In this document: one piece after another, positions 8,050-17,137 of the stretch
Layout of the letters: each line of letters begins with the position of its first letter
Numbering within the stretch: the first letter of the stretch is position 1
Translations under genes and position numbers: made by a program
DNA from: Bradyrhizobium erythrophlei
GTDB taxonomy: Bacteria > Pseudomonadota > Alphaproteobacteria > Rhizobiales > Xanthobacteraceae
Length of the DNA stretch: 64,000 nucleotides
Direction: 5' to 3'
NCBI GenBank assembly: GCA_900129675.1
Contig: FSRD01000001.1
Coordinates: forward strand, 1,601,501 to 1,665,500
Notes under the pieces: generated by a model
What the model saw: only the letters and a program-made list of their open reading frames with translations
Told to the model about the DNA's origin: nothing
The model's database searches: none

Positions 8050-9435
8050 CTATCGGGCCGTGATCGCAAACATCGGCGAGCGATCGGGCTGCGTCGTCAC
8101 CACGCCGACCGGCATGACGGGTTCCCTGTCGATCAGGCTGACGCAGAACGCGCCGATCATCTTGGCCAGCGCCAACGTCGCTTCGACGAGCGCGAAATGC
8201 GCACCGATGCAGACCCGCGCACCGACGCCGAACGGCAGATAGGCAAAGCGGTCGGGCGGCGTACTTGTCATGAAGCGCGACGGCACGAACGCGCCGGGAT
8301 CGCGCCACAGCTTTTCGTGCCGGTGCAACAGCCACGGCGCCACCAGCACGATATCGTTTTTCTTGACCGGCATGCCGGCGATGGTGTCGGGTCCCGCCGC
8401 CGAGCGCGCGATCAAGAACGCCGGCGGATAAAGCCGCATGGTCTCGTCGACCACCGCGCGGGTGAATTTCAGCCGCTCGATATCGAGCGCGCCGTTGACG
8501 CTTGCGCCCTGCACCTCAGCCGCCAGTTCTTCCTGGGTGGCGGGGTCGAGCGCCAGAAGATACAGCGACCAGAACAGGGCGGTCGCGGTGGTCTCGTGAC
8601 CCGCGAGAATCATGGTCGCGATCTGATCGCCAAGCTGTTCGTCGGTGAAGGCGTCACCGGTCTCCGGATCGCGGGCGGCGCCCATCAGGTCGAACAGATC
8701 GCGCGGCGGCGCGCCCTCGTTCTTGCCGGCGGCGCGCCGCTCGGCCATCAGCATGGCGACGAACGCCGTCCAGCGCTTGCGGAAGCGGGCGCGGGCGAAA
8801 TCCTGCGGGCTCGGCCAGCCAAGCGGCAACAGCAGATCAAGAACATGCGGCTTCGCCAGCCCTGCGCCATACTCCATGACGAAATCACGCAACGCCGCGC
8901 CATGGCGATCCATTCCGAACGAGAACATCGTGCGTCCGGCGATCTCGAGCGTCATCCGTTGCATCGCCGCGCGCAAATCCACTGGTCCGTTGCTGGCGGC
9001 CTTGAGCTTTGCGATCGTCGCGTCCGTCGCTGTCAGCATGTGCGGCACCAGCGTCATGACGGCGCGTGGCGTGAAGGCCGGCGCCAGCGTTCGACGCTGG
9101 TGCTTCCACGCGCGCCCTTCCGATATCAGCAGGCCTTCGCCGAGCACCGGACGCAATACGCGGATGCTGGCCGGCGTGCGGGCATAATTCTCGTAGTAGT
9201 CGACCAGCACATGCCGGATCGCATCCGGCGCGTTGAGGATGAAACTGCTGCGCCCGAAAAAGCGGCCGCGGACGATATCCTCCTCATAGGCCCGCTGGCC
9301 CCAGCTGCCGATCGCGCTCTCGCGAATCGCCATCATCCGCCCGAACGCGGTCATGTTGTCGGGCGCACGCGGCGGGCTCGGCGGCACCAGCGGCGCGCGC
9401 GATACCGGCAAGTCGAAGACTTCGGCTATGCTCAT
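8050..9435 (-). CDS. Cytochrome P450
   Basis: This 461-aa soluble bacterial P450 has the I-helix AGHETTATALFW (oxygen activation), the K-helix ETMRLYPP (ExxR), and the heme loop LPFGVGARVCIGAH with the thiolate cysteine at about residue 409. It oxidises an organic substrate using electrons from a ferredoxin or flavodoxin that is not encoded nearby. The substrate cannot be predicted. It is transcribed in the same direction as the flanking hydrolase and cyclase genes, with 69 bases to the hydrolase stop, but no functional link is evident. Confidence 0.95.
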   Translation of the reverse strand: MSIAEVFDLPVSRAPLVPPSPPRAPDNMTAFGRMMAIRESAIGSWGQRAYEEDIVRGRFFGRSSFILNAPDAIRHVLVDYYENYARTPASIRVLRPVLGEGLLISEGRAWKHQRRTLAPAFTPRAVMTLVPHMLTATDATIAKLKAASNGPVDLRAAMQRMTLEIAGRTMFSFGMDRHGAALRDFVMEYGAGLAKPHVLDLLLPLGWPSPQDFARARFRKRWTAFVAMLMAERRAAGKNEGAPPRDLFDLMGAARDPETGDAFTDEQLGDQIATMILAGHETTATALFWSLYLLALDPATQEELAAEVQGASVNGALDIERLKFTRAVVDETMRLYPPAFLIARSAAGPDTIAGMPVKKNDIVLVAPWLLHRHEKLWRDPGAFVPSRFMTSTPPDRFAYLPFGVGARVCIGAHFALVEATLALAKMIGAFCVSLIDREPVMPVGVVTTQPDRSPMFAITAR

Positions 9436-9504
9436 ACGTCCCTCGCTCGGACTTTATCACAGCCATCGATCCGGGGGCCATGAAGGCGTGGGGTTCAGGG
9501 AGAG

Positions 9505-10881
9505 CTAGTAGGTCAGTTCGGCCACCGCAATCCGGTTCTCCGATGCCGGCCACGCCCGCGCTACGATCCGTTCCTCATTGAACAGCGCCACCACGGAGCA
9601 GCCGGCCTCCGCGGCCGAAAGCCGCAGCGTCGTGACCGAATCGGTCGGCACGCCCGGCTTCACGTCCGAAGGCTCCTTGCCGTCGATCAGCACCACATCG
9701 CGCGGCAGCCCGAAATATCCGCGCGGCCGGGACATCAGGACCACCGCACCGGCGCCGGCGTCAGCCGGTCCGAGCGGGCGCGCGGCGCGCAGATGCACGA
9801 TGTCGGAGGAGCGCGGAAACGGCGAGCGATAGAAATGCGTGGTGACCGAACCCGGCGATGTCAGCACGATTTCAAGATACCAGGAGGGATCGGCCTGCGC
9901 CGGACCCCAGTGACCGTCGGCGGCGGTCTTTGAGCCGTGGATCGGACCGCCGACCCGTTCGCCGGTCTCGGCGGAAACACGAAACACATCGACCGAAGCA
10001 CCCGACACCGGGCGATTGGTCTGGACGCCGCCCGGCGTGCCGGTGACGAGGCCGCTGAGGTTGACCTGCGTTTCCGGCACAATCTCGATGCGCGATGGCT
10101 CGCGGCCGGCGATGAATTTGTAGATCTCGCGGAAAGCGCGCGGGGAATAAGCGGTCTCGCGATGATCGACTGCGCCCAGCGCGAGGTTGGTCGCGCCCTT
10201 CAGGGCCGGGCCTTCCGTCGTGATCCCGGTCGGCGTGCCCGGCTTGCCGACGAAGCGGCCGTCTGCTTGCGCGTATTTGTCGATGCCGTCGCTGCGTAAG
10301 GTGAGGAACGCCGTACCCGGGGTGACTTCACTTTCGCCCTCGTTCAGTCCGCGCAGGAACGGGCCGCGGCCGTTGAACTCGCCGCCGAGACCATCGTCCC
10401 AGTCGTAGACGCCGTGGTTGGGAACGCCGCACAGTACGGCGTGGCTGACGTCGGCGCCGCCCCCGCTCTTGATATAATCGCGGATCGGATAGCCGCCGCG
10501 CGAATTGCCGACCAGGGCGATGCGCGACGCACCGGTGCGCGACTTCAATTCCTTGATGGCGTCGCTGAGTTCGCGGCGCTGGTCTTCGGTCGACGAACGG
10601 TTTGCCTGCTCGACCTTGTCGTCGGTGCGCGCCAGCGGATCGGTAAAATTGATCGCGAACATCCGGTCGCGCGGAACGCCGTTCGATTCCATCCGCCACA
10701 GCGTCGTGATCCACAGCGCCGCGTGATCGCCGTTGCCATGCACGAACAGAATAGGCGGAACCTCCGTGGCGGCCGGCACGGTCTGCACCGTCTGCGCCAG
10801 CACCGGGAAGCTGAAGTTCCCGGCCACCAGAGGCAGGATACCGGCGCCCCCAAGGATCGTCCGTCGCGATAGGCTCATCAT
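9505..10881 (-). CDS. Tat-exported alpha/beta hydrolase
   Basis: This 458-aa protein has a twin-arginine signal at its start: SRRTILGGAG followed by a hydrophobic stretch and a likely cleavage after FPVLA. The mature N-terminal domain is an alpha/beta hydrolase with the HGNGDHA oxyanion segment and the GNSRGG nucleophile elbow (serine around residue 124). The C-terminal half looks like a beta-rich carboxypeptidase-regulatory-like region (for example VSGASVDVFRVSAETGERVGG). It is probably a periplasmic esterase or lipase; the Tat route suggests it folds before export. Substrate unknown. Confidence 0.85.
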   Translation of the reverse strand: MMSLSRRTILGGAGILPLVAGNFSFPVLAQTVQTVPAATEVPPILFVHGNGDHAALWITTLWRMESNGVPRDRMFAINFTDPLARTDDKVEQANRSSTEDQRRELSDAIKELKSRTGASRIALVGNSRGGYPIRDYIKSGGGADVSHAVLCGVPNHGVYDWDDGLGGEFNGRGPFLRGLNEGESEVTPGTAFLTLRSDGIDKYAQADGRFVGKPGTPTGITTEGPALKGATNLALGAVDHRETAYSPRAFREIYKFIAGREPSRIEIVPETQVNLSGLVTGTPGGVQTNRPVSGASVDVFRVSAETGERVGGPIHGSKTAADGHWGPAQADPSWYLEIVLTSPGSVTTHFYRSPFPRSSDIVHLRAARPLGPADAGAGAVVLMSRPRGYFGLPRDVVLIDGKEPSDVKPGVPTDSVTTLRLSAAEAGCSVVALFNEERIVARAWPASENRIAVAELTY

Positions 10882-11031
10882 GTAACCCCTCGTTATTTTT
10901 CAGTACTTTAGCTTGTGCCTTGGTCCACCTGATAGCGGCACAATGGCTGGACAGAACGGGACTTTCGCGGGCATCACTGGAGGACCGCGGGAATCATCGG
11001 CCAGCCATTAGCAGGTCAAACGGAACCGGAC

Positions 11032-12720
11032 ATGACAGAACCGTCAAATCGCCCGCCTTTTGCCGCCGACAGCATCATGGCGCCGTTGCGGCATTCGGTG
11101 TTCCGGCGCATCTGGCTGGCCAGCCTGGTCTCCAACCTCGGGATCCTGATCCAGGGCGTCGGCGCGGCCTGGGCGATGACGCAAATGGCATCCTCGGCGG
11201 ACAAGGTCGCGCTGGTGCAGACCGCGCTGATGCTGCCGGTGATGCTGATCTCGATGCCGGCCGGCGCCATTGCCGACATGCATGACCGGCGCATCGTGGC
11301 GCTGGTCTCGCTGGCGGTCGCGCTGAGCGGGGCCACCGCGCTGACAATACTGGCGTGGCTCAACCTGATCAGTCCGAATATCCTGCTGGCACTGTGTTTC
11401 GTGGTCGGCAGCGGCATGGCGCTGTTCGGGCCGGCCTGGCAAGCCTCGGTCAGCGAGCAGGTGCCGGCGGAGACGCTGCCGTCCGCGGTCGCCCTCAACG
11501 GCATCAGCTACAACATCGCGCGAAGCTTCGGGCCCGCGATCGGCGGCATCGTGGTCGCAACAGCCGGTGCGGTGGCGGCGTTTGCGGTGAATGCGCTGCT
11601 CTATCTGCCGCTGGTGGTCGTGCTGTTCATGTGGAACCGGACCAGCGAACCGTCGCGCCTGCCGCGCGAACGGCTCAACCGCGCCATCGTCTCCGGCGTG
11701 CGCTACATCGCCAACTCGCCCTCGATCCGAACCGTGCTGGCGCGAACACTGGTCACCGGGCTGCTCGGCGGCTCGGTCTCGGCGCTGATGCCGCTGGTTG
11801 CGCGCGACCTGCTGCATGGCGGCGCGCAAACCTACGGCATCATGCTGGGGGCCTTCGGCATGGGCGCGGTGCTCGGCGCGCTGAACATCGCCGAAGTGCG
11901 CAAACGCCTCAGCGGCGAGGCCGCGGTCCGCGCCTGCGCGCTGTCGATGGCGGGCGCGATCGCGGCGGTGGCGATGAGCCGGCAACCGGTCCTGACCGCG
12001 GCGGCTTTGGTGCTGGCCGGCGCGGTGTGGATGCTGGCGGTCGCTTTGTTCAACATCGGCGTGCAGCTCTCGGCGCCGCGCTGGGTCGCGGGCCGCTCGC
12101 TGGCGGCATTCCAGGCTTCGATCGCCGGCGGCATCGCGCTGGGCAGCTGGGGCTGGGGACATCTCACCGACCTCGCCGGCGTCGAAACCGCGCTATTGGT
12201 TTCGGCCGGGCTGATGGGCCTCTCGCCGCTGCTCGGGCTGTGGCTGCGCATGCCGCCGGTCGGCGCGCGCAACGAGGCGGCCTCAGAGGTGCTCGCCGAT
12301 CCCGAGGTGCGGCTGTCGCTTACCGGGCGCAGCGGGCCGCTGGTGGTCGAGATCGAATACCGCGTCGCGCCGGACAACGCCCGCCTGTTCCACAATGTGA
12401 TGCAGGAAGTGCAGCTCAGCCGCCAGCGCAACGGCGCCTATGGCTGGTCGATTGCGCGCGACATCGCCGATCCCGAATTATGGACCGAGCGCTATCACTG
12501 TCCGACCTGGCTGGATTATCTGCGCCAGCGCAATCGCGCGACGCAGTCCGAACGCGCGCTGCATCAGCGCGCGATCGATTTTCACCTCGGGCCGGATCCG
12601 ATCCGCGTGCGCCGCATGCTGGAGCGGCCGTTCGGCTCGGTGCGCTGGAAGGAAGACACGCCCGATCGCGCGGCGAACGAAGTATTGCCGGTCGCGACAG
12701 CTGCGGGCAGCAGCACGTAA
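11032..12720 (+). CDS. MFS_3 family (EntS-like) exporter with C-terminal ABM-like domain
   Basis: This 562-aa protein has about 12 membrane segments over residues 20-405 of the EntS/MFS_3 type, with the cytoplasmic loop signature GAIADMHDRR after TM2. The C-terminal ~150 residues are soluble and resemble an antibiotic-monooxygenase/dimeric alpha-beta fold, with RQRNGAYGWSIARDIADPE and YHCPTWLDYLRQRNR. This combination is recurrent in MFS_3 proteins. It is likely a proton-driven exporter of a small molecule or siderophore; the substrate is unknown. It is divergent from the Tat hydrolase, with 150 bases between the starts. Confidence 0.9.
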   Translation: MTEPSNRPPFAADSIMAPLRHSVFRRIWLASLVSNLGILIQGVGAAWAMTQMASSADKVALVQTALMLPVMLISMPAGAIADMHDRRIVALVSLAVALSGATALTILAWLNLISPNILLALCFVVGSGMALFGPAWQASVSEQVPAETLPSAVALNGISYNIARSFGPAIGGIVVATAGAVAAFAVNALLYLPLVVVLFMWNRTSEPSRLPRERLNRAIVSGVRYIANSPSIRTVLARTLVTGLLGGSVSALMPLVARDLLHGGAQTYGIMLGAFGMGAVLGALNIAEVRKRLSGEAAVRACALSMAGAIAAVAMSRQPVLTAAALVLAGAVWMLAVALFNIGVQLSAPRWVAGRSLAAFQASIAGGIALGSWGWGHLTDLAGVETALLVSAGLMGLSPLLGLWLRMPPVGARNEAASEVLADPEVRLSLTGRSGPLVVEIEYRVAPDNARLFHNVMQEVQLSRQRNGAYGWSIARDIADPELWTERYHCPTWLDYLRQRNRATQSERALHQRAIDFHLGPDPIRVRRMLERPFGSVRWKEDTPDRAANEVLPVATAAGSST

Positions 12721-12729
12721 TTTTCACGT

Positions 12730-12849
12730 CGTCATTCCGGGATGCGCCTCTTGGCGCAGGCCCGGAATCCATAACCATGATCGTGAGTATGGATTCTCTG
12801 ATGTGCAATTGCACATCAAAGCTCGCGCTACGCGCCCCCCGGAATGACG
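12730..12849. repeat. Dispersed inverted repeat, family B
   Basis: It starts CGTCATTCCGGGATGCGCC and contains GGCGCAGGCCCGGAATCCATA, ending with CCCCGGAATGACG. Related copies are at 50453-50555 and 60659-60759. A GTGCAATTGCAC palindrome lies inside. It separates the MFS_3 gene from the convergent cysteine-rich protein gene. Confidence 0.85.
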
Positions 12850-12857
12850 GAGACTAT

Positions 12858-13070
12858 TTACTGCCCGTGCTCGGCCAGGGTCTTCTGGCAGGCCTTGCTG
12901 AGCCGGGGGCGGTTCTCCTTCAGGCACGCCAGCACGACGCTGTCGCCGTCCTGCATGTGGGCCCGGCAGAACCGTGAGACATCCCGCGCGCAGGCATCAT
13001 GTCCCTGCTGCTGGGCCGAGGCCGCCGATGCCATCAGAACCAGCGGAATGACGAAAAGAAATCGGGTCAT
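12858..13070 (-). CDS. Small secreted cysteine-rich (GLG1-type repeat) protein
   Basis: The protein is 70 aa from the ATG at 13070. It has a Sec signal peptide (MTRFLFVIPLVLMASAASA) and a ~47-residue mature part with four cysteines spaced as CARDVSRFC ... ACLKENRPRLSKAC. This pattern matches the single cysteine-rich repeat of the GLG1/Cys_rich_FGFR family (family assignment from pattern only). It is likely periplasmic with two disulfides. The next gene on the same strand encodes a related protein, so the two probably arose by duplication. Function unknown. Confidence 0.75.
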   Translation of the reverse strand: MTRFLFVIPLVLMASAASAQQQGHDACARDVSRFCRAHMQDGDSVVLACLKENRPRLSKACQKTLAEHGQ

Positions 13071-13117
13071 CTTGCTATGCCTTACACTTATCAATGAACG
13101 CTACACAGGCGTTCTAG

Positions 13118-13190
13118 AGCGTTTTCGAGCGAAGTGGAAACCGGTTCGCGTCAAGAAAACGCGTCAAACAAAAAGCCAGAGTGCCCAAAT
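13118..13190. repeat. Dispersed repeat, family D (short form)
   Basis: AGCGTTTTCGAGCGAAG, ACCGGTTCGCGTCAAGAAAA and ACGCGTCAAACAAAAA follow each other; the first and last parts are imperfect inverted arms. Related, often longer copies are at 18731-18852, 22766-22894, 44079-44198 and 61663-61765. Confidence 0.8.
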
Positions 13191-13289
13191 TGGCGTCGCA
13201 ATGCCTTTGTGGCGAGGCAACGCCGAACGCGGATGCCGTTCCTAAGTCCGCTGGCGCGCTGGAGCACCCGCGTCGCATCGCAACGAGAC

Positions 13290-13568
13290 TTACTGCGCGG
13301 CGACCTTGCGGCCCTGCGCGGCCAGATCCCGGTCCAGCACGACGCGGCAGCCGCTGGAGAGACTCGCGCGCTGCTTGATCATGCAGGCGGTGATCTTCGG
13401 AATGTTGGGAATTTCCGCACTGCACAGGCGGAACGCGTCGCCCGAGCACATCTGTTGCGCCTCGGCGCTGAAGGCGAAGCTCGACGTCGACGAAACCGCC
13501 GACAGGGAGGCGGCGAAAGCCAGGGCTAAGCTGACCTTGCAAACTTTGCTGCTGAAGAAGGCGGTCAC
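13290..13568 (-). CDS. Small secreted cysteine-rich (GLG1-type repeat) protein
   Basis: This 92-aa protein has an N-terminal signal peptide (VSLALAFAASLSAVSS) and a mature part with cysteines spaced as CSGDAFRLC ... ACMIKQRASLSSGC, the same four-cysteine layout as the gene at 12858-13070. It is predicted to be periplasmic. Spacing to that gene is 219 bases with a family D repeat between. Function unknown; the pair looks like a lineage-specific duplication. Confidence 0.75.
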   Translation of the reverse strand: MTAFFSSKVCKVSLALAFAASLSAVSSTSSFAFSAEAQQMCSGDAFRLCSAEIPNIPKITACMIKQRASLSSGCRVVLDRDLAAQGRKVAAQ

Positions 13569-13787
13569 TGTCGGCCCCCATTGGCCCGGAGCGGGCCCGT
13601 TGTTCGATGTCCCGACCTTGTGCCGAATTCGCTTTGCCGACTGTGACGTCCGTCACTCAGTCGCCGCATGCCAAATCTGAAGCCAAATTTTGTTTGTCCA
13701 CCCAGCCGGCGTTGGTGCGGCGTTAAGACCTTGTTCGCATTAATGGCCCATCGCCGAAGTACCCTTGGTTTTCTGGAAAGTGTAGCG

Positions 13788-14810
13788 ATGCGTAATGCGT
13801 TGGGCCTGATGCTGGCCAGTGTTGTTGCGGCGGTTGTAATCGCCGGAGTGTGGTTCTGGACCTCTTCGCCGCGCGCCGGCGCGGCCCCGCCCCAGACCGT
13901 TGCCGCCAAGCCGGCCGAGCCCGTCCCGGCTGCGGCCAAACTGGCCGCCAAGGATGATGTCGAGGTCACTGCCGCGCTGTCGAAGCCGGCGGCGCCGCCC
14001 GCGCCTCCGCCGGCGCCCGCGAAATCGACCTGCGCCAATCCCGATGCGCTCGGCGTCAGCCGCACCGTGGTGATCGACACCACGGGCGGACCGGGTTTCG
14101 GCTTCCTGCAATACAAGCAGTTCGACTTCCTGGCCGACAAGGAGGTCGTGCTGACCTTCGACGACGGCCCGTGGCCGACGACGCCTTCGGTGCTCAAGGC
14201 GCTGGCGGACGAATGTACCAAGGCGGTGTTCTTCCCGATCGGCTTGCACACCACCTATCATCCGGAAATCCTGCGGCAGGTCGCCGCCGCCGGCCACACC
14301 ATCGGCGCGCACACATGGTCGCACGCCCATCTCGACTCGAAGAAACTAACCGAACAGCAGGCCATGGACGAAATCGAAAAGGGCTTTAGCGCCGTGAAGC
14401 TGGCGCTGGGCGCAGCACCCGCACCGTTCTTCCGCTTCCCGGCGCTGGTCCATACCCCGGCGACGACGGAGCATCTCGGCAGCCGCAATATCGCGATGTT
14501 TTCCGTCGACGTCGATTCCAACGACTTCAAATCCAGCAGTTCCGACCAGGTGATCCAGACCGTCATGACCAAGCTGGACAAGCAGGGCAAGGGCATCATC
14601 CTGATGCACGATCTGCAGAAGCACACCGCGGCCGCCTTGCCGACGCTGCTGCGCCGCCTCAAGGCCGGCGGCTACAAGGTCGTGCAGATGAAGGCCAAGA
14701 CCCAGGTCGATACCTTGCCGGAATATGATGCGATGCTGGCCAAGGACGTGAAGGTGCCGACCGCCAGCGGCCGCCCGATCGGCAGCGTGGTGCAGACGGT
14801 GACGGATTAA
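13788..14810 (+). CDS. Polysaccharide deacetylase (NodB homology domain) family protein
   Basis: The ATG at 13788 follows GGAAAG and begins with a membrane anchor or signal (residues 5-24), giving 340 aa; earlier in-frame starts exist but lack this feature. After a Pro/Ala-rich linker (residues ~30-80) comes a NodB domain with LTFDDGPWPTT (catalytic and metal aspartates) and HTWSHAHL (metal histidines), followed by RFPALVHTP and ILMHDLQKHT. Such enzymes remove acetyl groups from N-acetylglucosamine-containing polymers in the periplasm or cell surface. The substrate (peptidoglycan, exopolysaccharide or chitin-like) is not shown. Confidence 0.9.
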   Translation: MRNALGLMLASVVAAVVIAGVWFWTSSPRAGAAPPQTVAAKPAEPVPAAAKLAAKDDVEVTAALSKPAAPPAPPPAPAKSTCANPDALGVSRTVVIDTTGGPGFGFLQYKQFDFLADKEVVLTFDDGPWPTTPSVLKALADECTKAVFFPIGLHTTYHPEILRQVAAAGHTIGAHTWSHAHLDSKKLTEQQAMDEIEKGFSAVKLALGAAPAPFFRFPALVHTPATTEHLGSRNIAMFSVDVDSNDFKSSSSDQVIQTVMTKLDKQGKGIILMHDLQKHTAAALPTLLRRLKAGGYKVVQMKAKTQVDTLPEYDAMLAKDVKVPTASGRPIGSVVQTVTD

Positions 14811-14845
14811 TCGCTTGCTGATCGGCTGGTGACACCAGCCCAACG

Positions 14846-14878
14846 AAAACGCGCCCTCGATTGGGCGCGTTTTTTGTT
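14846..14878 (+). terminator. Rho-independent terminator after polysaccharide deacetylase
   Basis: An 11-bp perfect stem, AAAACGCGCCC with GGGCGCGTTTT, encloses TCGATT and runs into a T-rich tail, 36 bases after the deacetylase stop. Confidence 0.9.
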
Positions 14879-14883
14879 TGGGA

Positions 14884-15012
14884 TTACCAATAAATGCCGT
14901 GCCGATGCAGTTCGCCGATGATCCGCGATTCGGTCCAGTAGCGCTTGCGCCGGAGCTTTTCCGCACTTGACGCGGACACCGTCTTTTCGGGCTCCAATGT
15001 GAGATAGGTCAC
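14884..15012 (-). CDS. Possible small ORF or 5'-truncated remnant
   Basis: The minus-strand frame ending at 14884 reads TYLTLEPEKTVSAS and then EKLRRKRYWTESRIIGELHR, with GC-rich third positions like a real gene. No ATG is available; a GTG at 15012 gives 42 aa, and the coding-like character continues upstream to ~15060, close to the start of the divergent acyltransferase. It may be a small basic protein or the tail of a gene whose 5' end was replaced. I do not recognise it. Confidence 0.3.
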   Translation of the reverse strand: MTYLTLEPEKTVSASSAEKLRRKRYWTESRIIGELHRHGIYW

Positions 15013-15081
15013 ATAAGTTGCCCCGGGCTGGACGGGCTGGGGCGCGGCCTGTAATTCCGGAAATGGAAAAAAGCACCCGGC

Positions 15082-17046
15082 ATGGAATTGAGAACCAAAC
15101 CTCCTAATCGTCGCGACATCGACGGATTGCGCGCGATTTCCGTGCTTTGCGTCTTCCTCTACCATCTCGAAATACCGCCATTTCGCGTCGACCTGTTCTT
15201 CGTGATCTCGGGATACCTGATCTCACGAAACGTCCTGTCGGACACGGAACGCGGCCGGTTCTCCATCCAGCGCTTCTACGAGCGGCGGATCCGGCGGCTG
15301 TTTCCCGCCGCCATCGTCACCATCCTCGGCACGCTGTTGATCGGCGCCCTGTGGTTTTCACCGGAACATTTCAAGAGCCTGACCCAGGACGTCGTCGCCG
15401 CGCTCGGCTCCGTGTCCAATTTCTATTTCTGGCGCGGCAGCCACGCCTATTTCGCCAAAGCGGCCGATCCGAGCGCAGTCCTGCATTTCTGGTCGCTGGC
15501 GGTGGAAGAGCAATTCTATCTGGTGTGGCCTTCGGTGCTGCTGATCGGCCGGAGATTTTTGGGCAAGGCGCTGCCCGCGCTGATCCTTCTGCTCGGCGCC
15601 GGTTCGCTCTTCGCCGCGCAAGCGAGCCTCGCGACCGATTCCGCCGGCGCGTTCTATTTGCCCGCATACCGCGCCTTCGAATTCGCGATCGGCGCGCTCG
15701 TCATCTTTGCCGAGCGGCGGTTTGTCCTCCCGGCATCGGCGCAATCGATATTGGCGGCGCTCGGGTTTGGCTTGATCGCTTACGCCGTGATCTCCTTTGA
15801 CGGCACGACAGCGTTCCCCGGCGCGAACGCGTTGATCCCCTGCATCGGCGCCGCCTGCCTGATCTGGGCGGGCCAATCCCACCCTCTCGCCGCCGCGCTG
15901 ACGAATCCGGTCGCGGTCCGGATCGGCCTGATTTCCTATTCGCTCTATCTCGCGCACTGGCCGCTGATCGTCTACGCGGGCTACATCCTCGGCGACGGCG
16001 CGCAGACGATCGCCGCAAAATCATCGGTGTTCGTGCTCGCGGTCGCTTCGTCAGAACTGATGTATCGCTATGTCGAGACCCCGTTTCGCGCGCGCAACAC
16101 CTCGCTGTTTCCGGTCATGGGCGTCGCTGCGGCATTGATCGTCATGGTCGGCTCGCTCGCTTTCCTGGCGAACCGGCAGGACGGCTGGCCGTGGCGGCTT
16201 TCAGTAGAGGCGCGGGCAACGGTCGACCTGCAACGGTTCGGATTCTGGCCCTGCACACGTAGCGCGCAGTCGAAATGCGCGTTCGGCGCAGTGAACGAAA
16301 AGATCGGGATTCAGGTGATCGGCGACTCCTTCGCCGAACAATATGTCGCCGCGTTCGATCCCGCCGCAAAGCGCGCCGCCGTGCGCGGCGAAGCCTACAC
16401 AGAAGAGGGATGCCCGATGCTGGTGGGCCTTTATCGCACCAATTTCGATGGCACCGTTCAATGCAGGTCGGAGCGGGACAAATATCTCGCGGCCATCAAG
16501 CGTAACACTTCACCCGTCGTTCTCAGCCAGTCCTGGCTGACCTATGGCGGCGAGATTCACAGCGAACTCGGCCATTCCGGATCCGACGCTTCATGGATCG
16601 ATGTGTGGCGCACCGGCATCGAGGACACCATTCGCGATCTTGGCGCCAACGGACGGCGCTTCCTGATCATCGGCGGCGGCGTCGAGCCGGGATGCCGGAG
16701 CCAGATGTCCCGTTTCGCCCCAGGTCCCCTCTGGCACGCGCCGAGTAAGCCGTGCCCGCCGGTCCCAGTGGAAACCGTGCGATCCAGGAACAAGGAATTC
16801 AACGCGATGCTCGCGGATGTGCAAGAGCGTCATCCCGACCAGGTGCGGATCTTGCTGCCGGACCAATATCTGTGCGACGCCGACTGCCCGGCGACCGTGA
16901 ATGGCCTATGGCTGTACTGGGATGTCGATCATTTGACGGTGGCCGGCGCGCAGCGGGTCGGCAAACTGGCCGAGAGCGTCATTAGCCAGTTCATCGAGGA
17001 CGGCAACGAAGTTGTAGTCGGGCCGCAGCCTTCATCCGGCCAGTAG
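15082..17046 (+). CDS. OafA/YrhL-type acyltransferase with SGNH domain
   Basis: This 654-aa protein begins with an acyltransferase-3 membrane domain of about 10-11 helices: RRDIDGLRAISVLCVFLYH at the start contains the R-x10-H signature, and FFVISGYLIS and LHFWSLAVEEQFYLVWP follow. From about residue 400 a periplasmic SGNH-hydrolase-like domain follows, with GDSFAEQYV as block I and a late DVDHLTVAGA containing the Asp/His pair. Proteins of this architecture O-acetylate surface polysaccharides such as LPS O-antigen or peptidoglycan. The neighbouring deacetylase is compatible with surface-glycan modification, but this is inference. Confidence 0.93.
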   Translation: MELRTKPPNRRDIDGLRAISVLCVFLYHLEIPPFRVDLFFVISGYLISRNVLSDTERGRFSIQRFYERRIRRLFPAAIVTILGTLLIGALWFSPEHFKSLTQDVVAALGSVSNFYFWRGSHAYFAKAADPSAVLHFWSLAVEEQFYLVWPSVLLIGRRFLGKALPALILLLGAGSLFAAQASLATDSAGAFYLPAYRAFEFAIGALVIFAERRFVLPASAQSILAALGFGLIAYAVISFDGTTAFPGANALIPCIGAACLIWAGQSHPLAAALTNPVAVRIGLISYSLYLAHWPLIVYAGYILGDGAQTIAAKSSVFVLAVASSELMYRYVETPFRARNTSLFPVMGVAAALIVMVGSLAFLANRQDGWPWRLSVEARATVDLQRFGFWPCTRSAQSKCAFGAVNEKIGIQVIGDSFAEQYVAAFDPAAKRAAVRGEAYTEEGCPMLVGLYRTNFDGTVQCRSERDKYLAAIKRNTSPVVLSQSWLTYGGEIHSELGHSGSDASWIDVWRTGIEDTIRDLGANGRRFLIIGGGVEPGCRSQMSRFAPGPLWHAPSKPCPPVPVETVRSRNKEFNAMLADVQERHPDQVRILLPDQYLCDADCPATVNGLWLYWDVDHLTVAGAQRVGKLAESVISQFIEDGNEVVVGPQPSSGQ

Positions 17047-17137
17047 CGGCCAGTTCGGCGCCTCGATCGGGAAATTAGGGCATCGGCAAAATTGCCTATG
17101 TGAGAAAGATCACAGAAGCAGGGATTCCAGGGACGAA

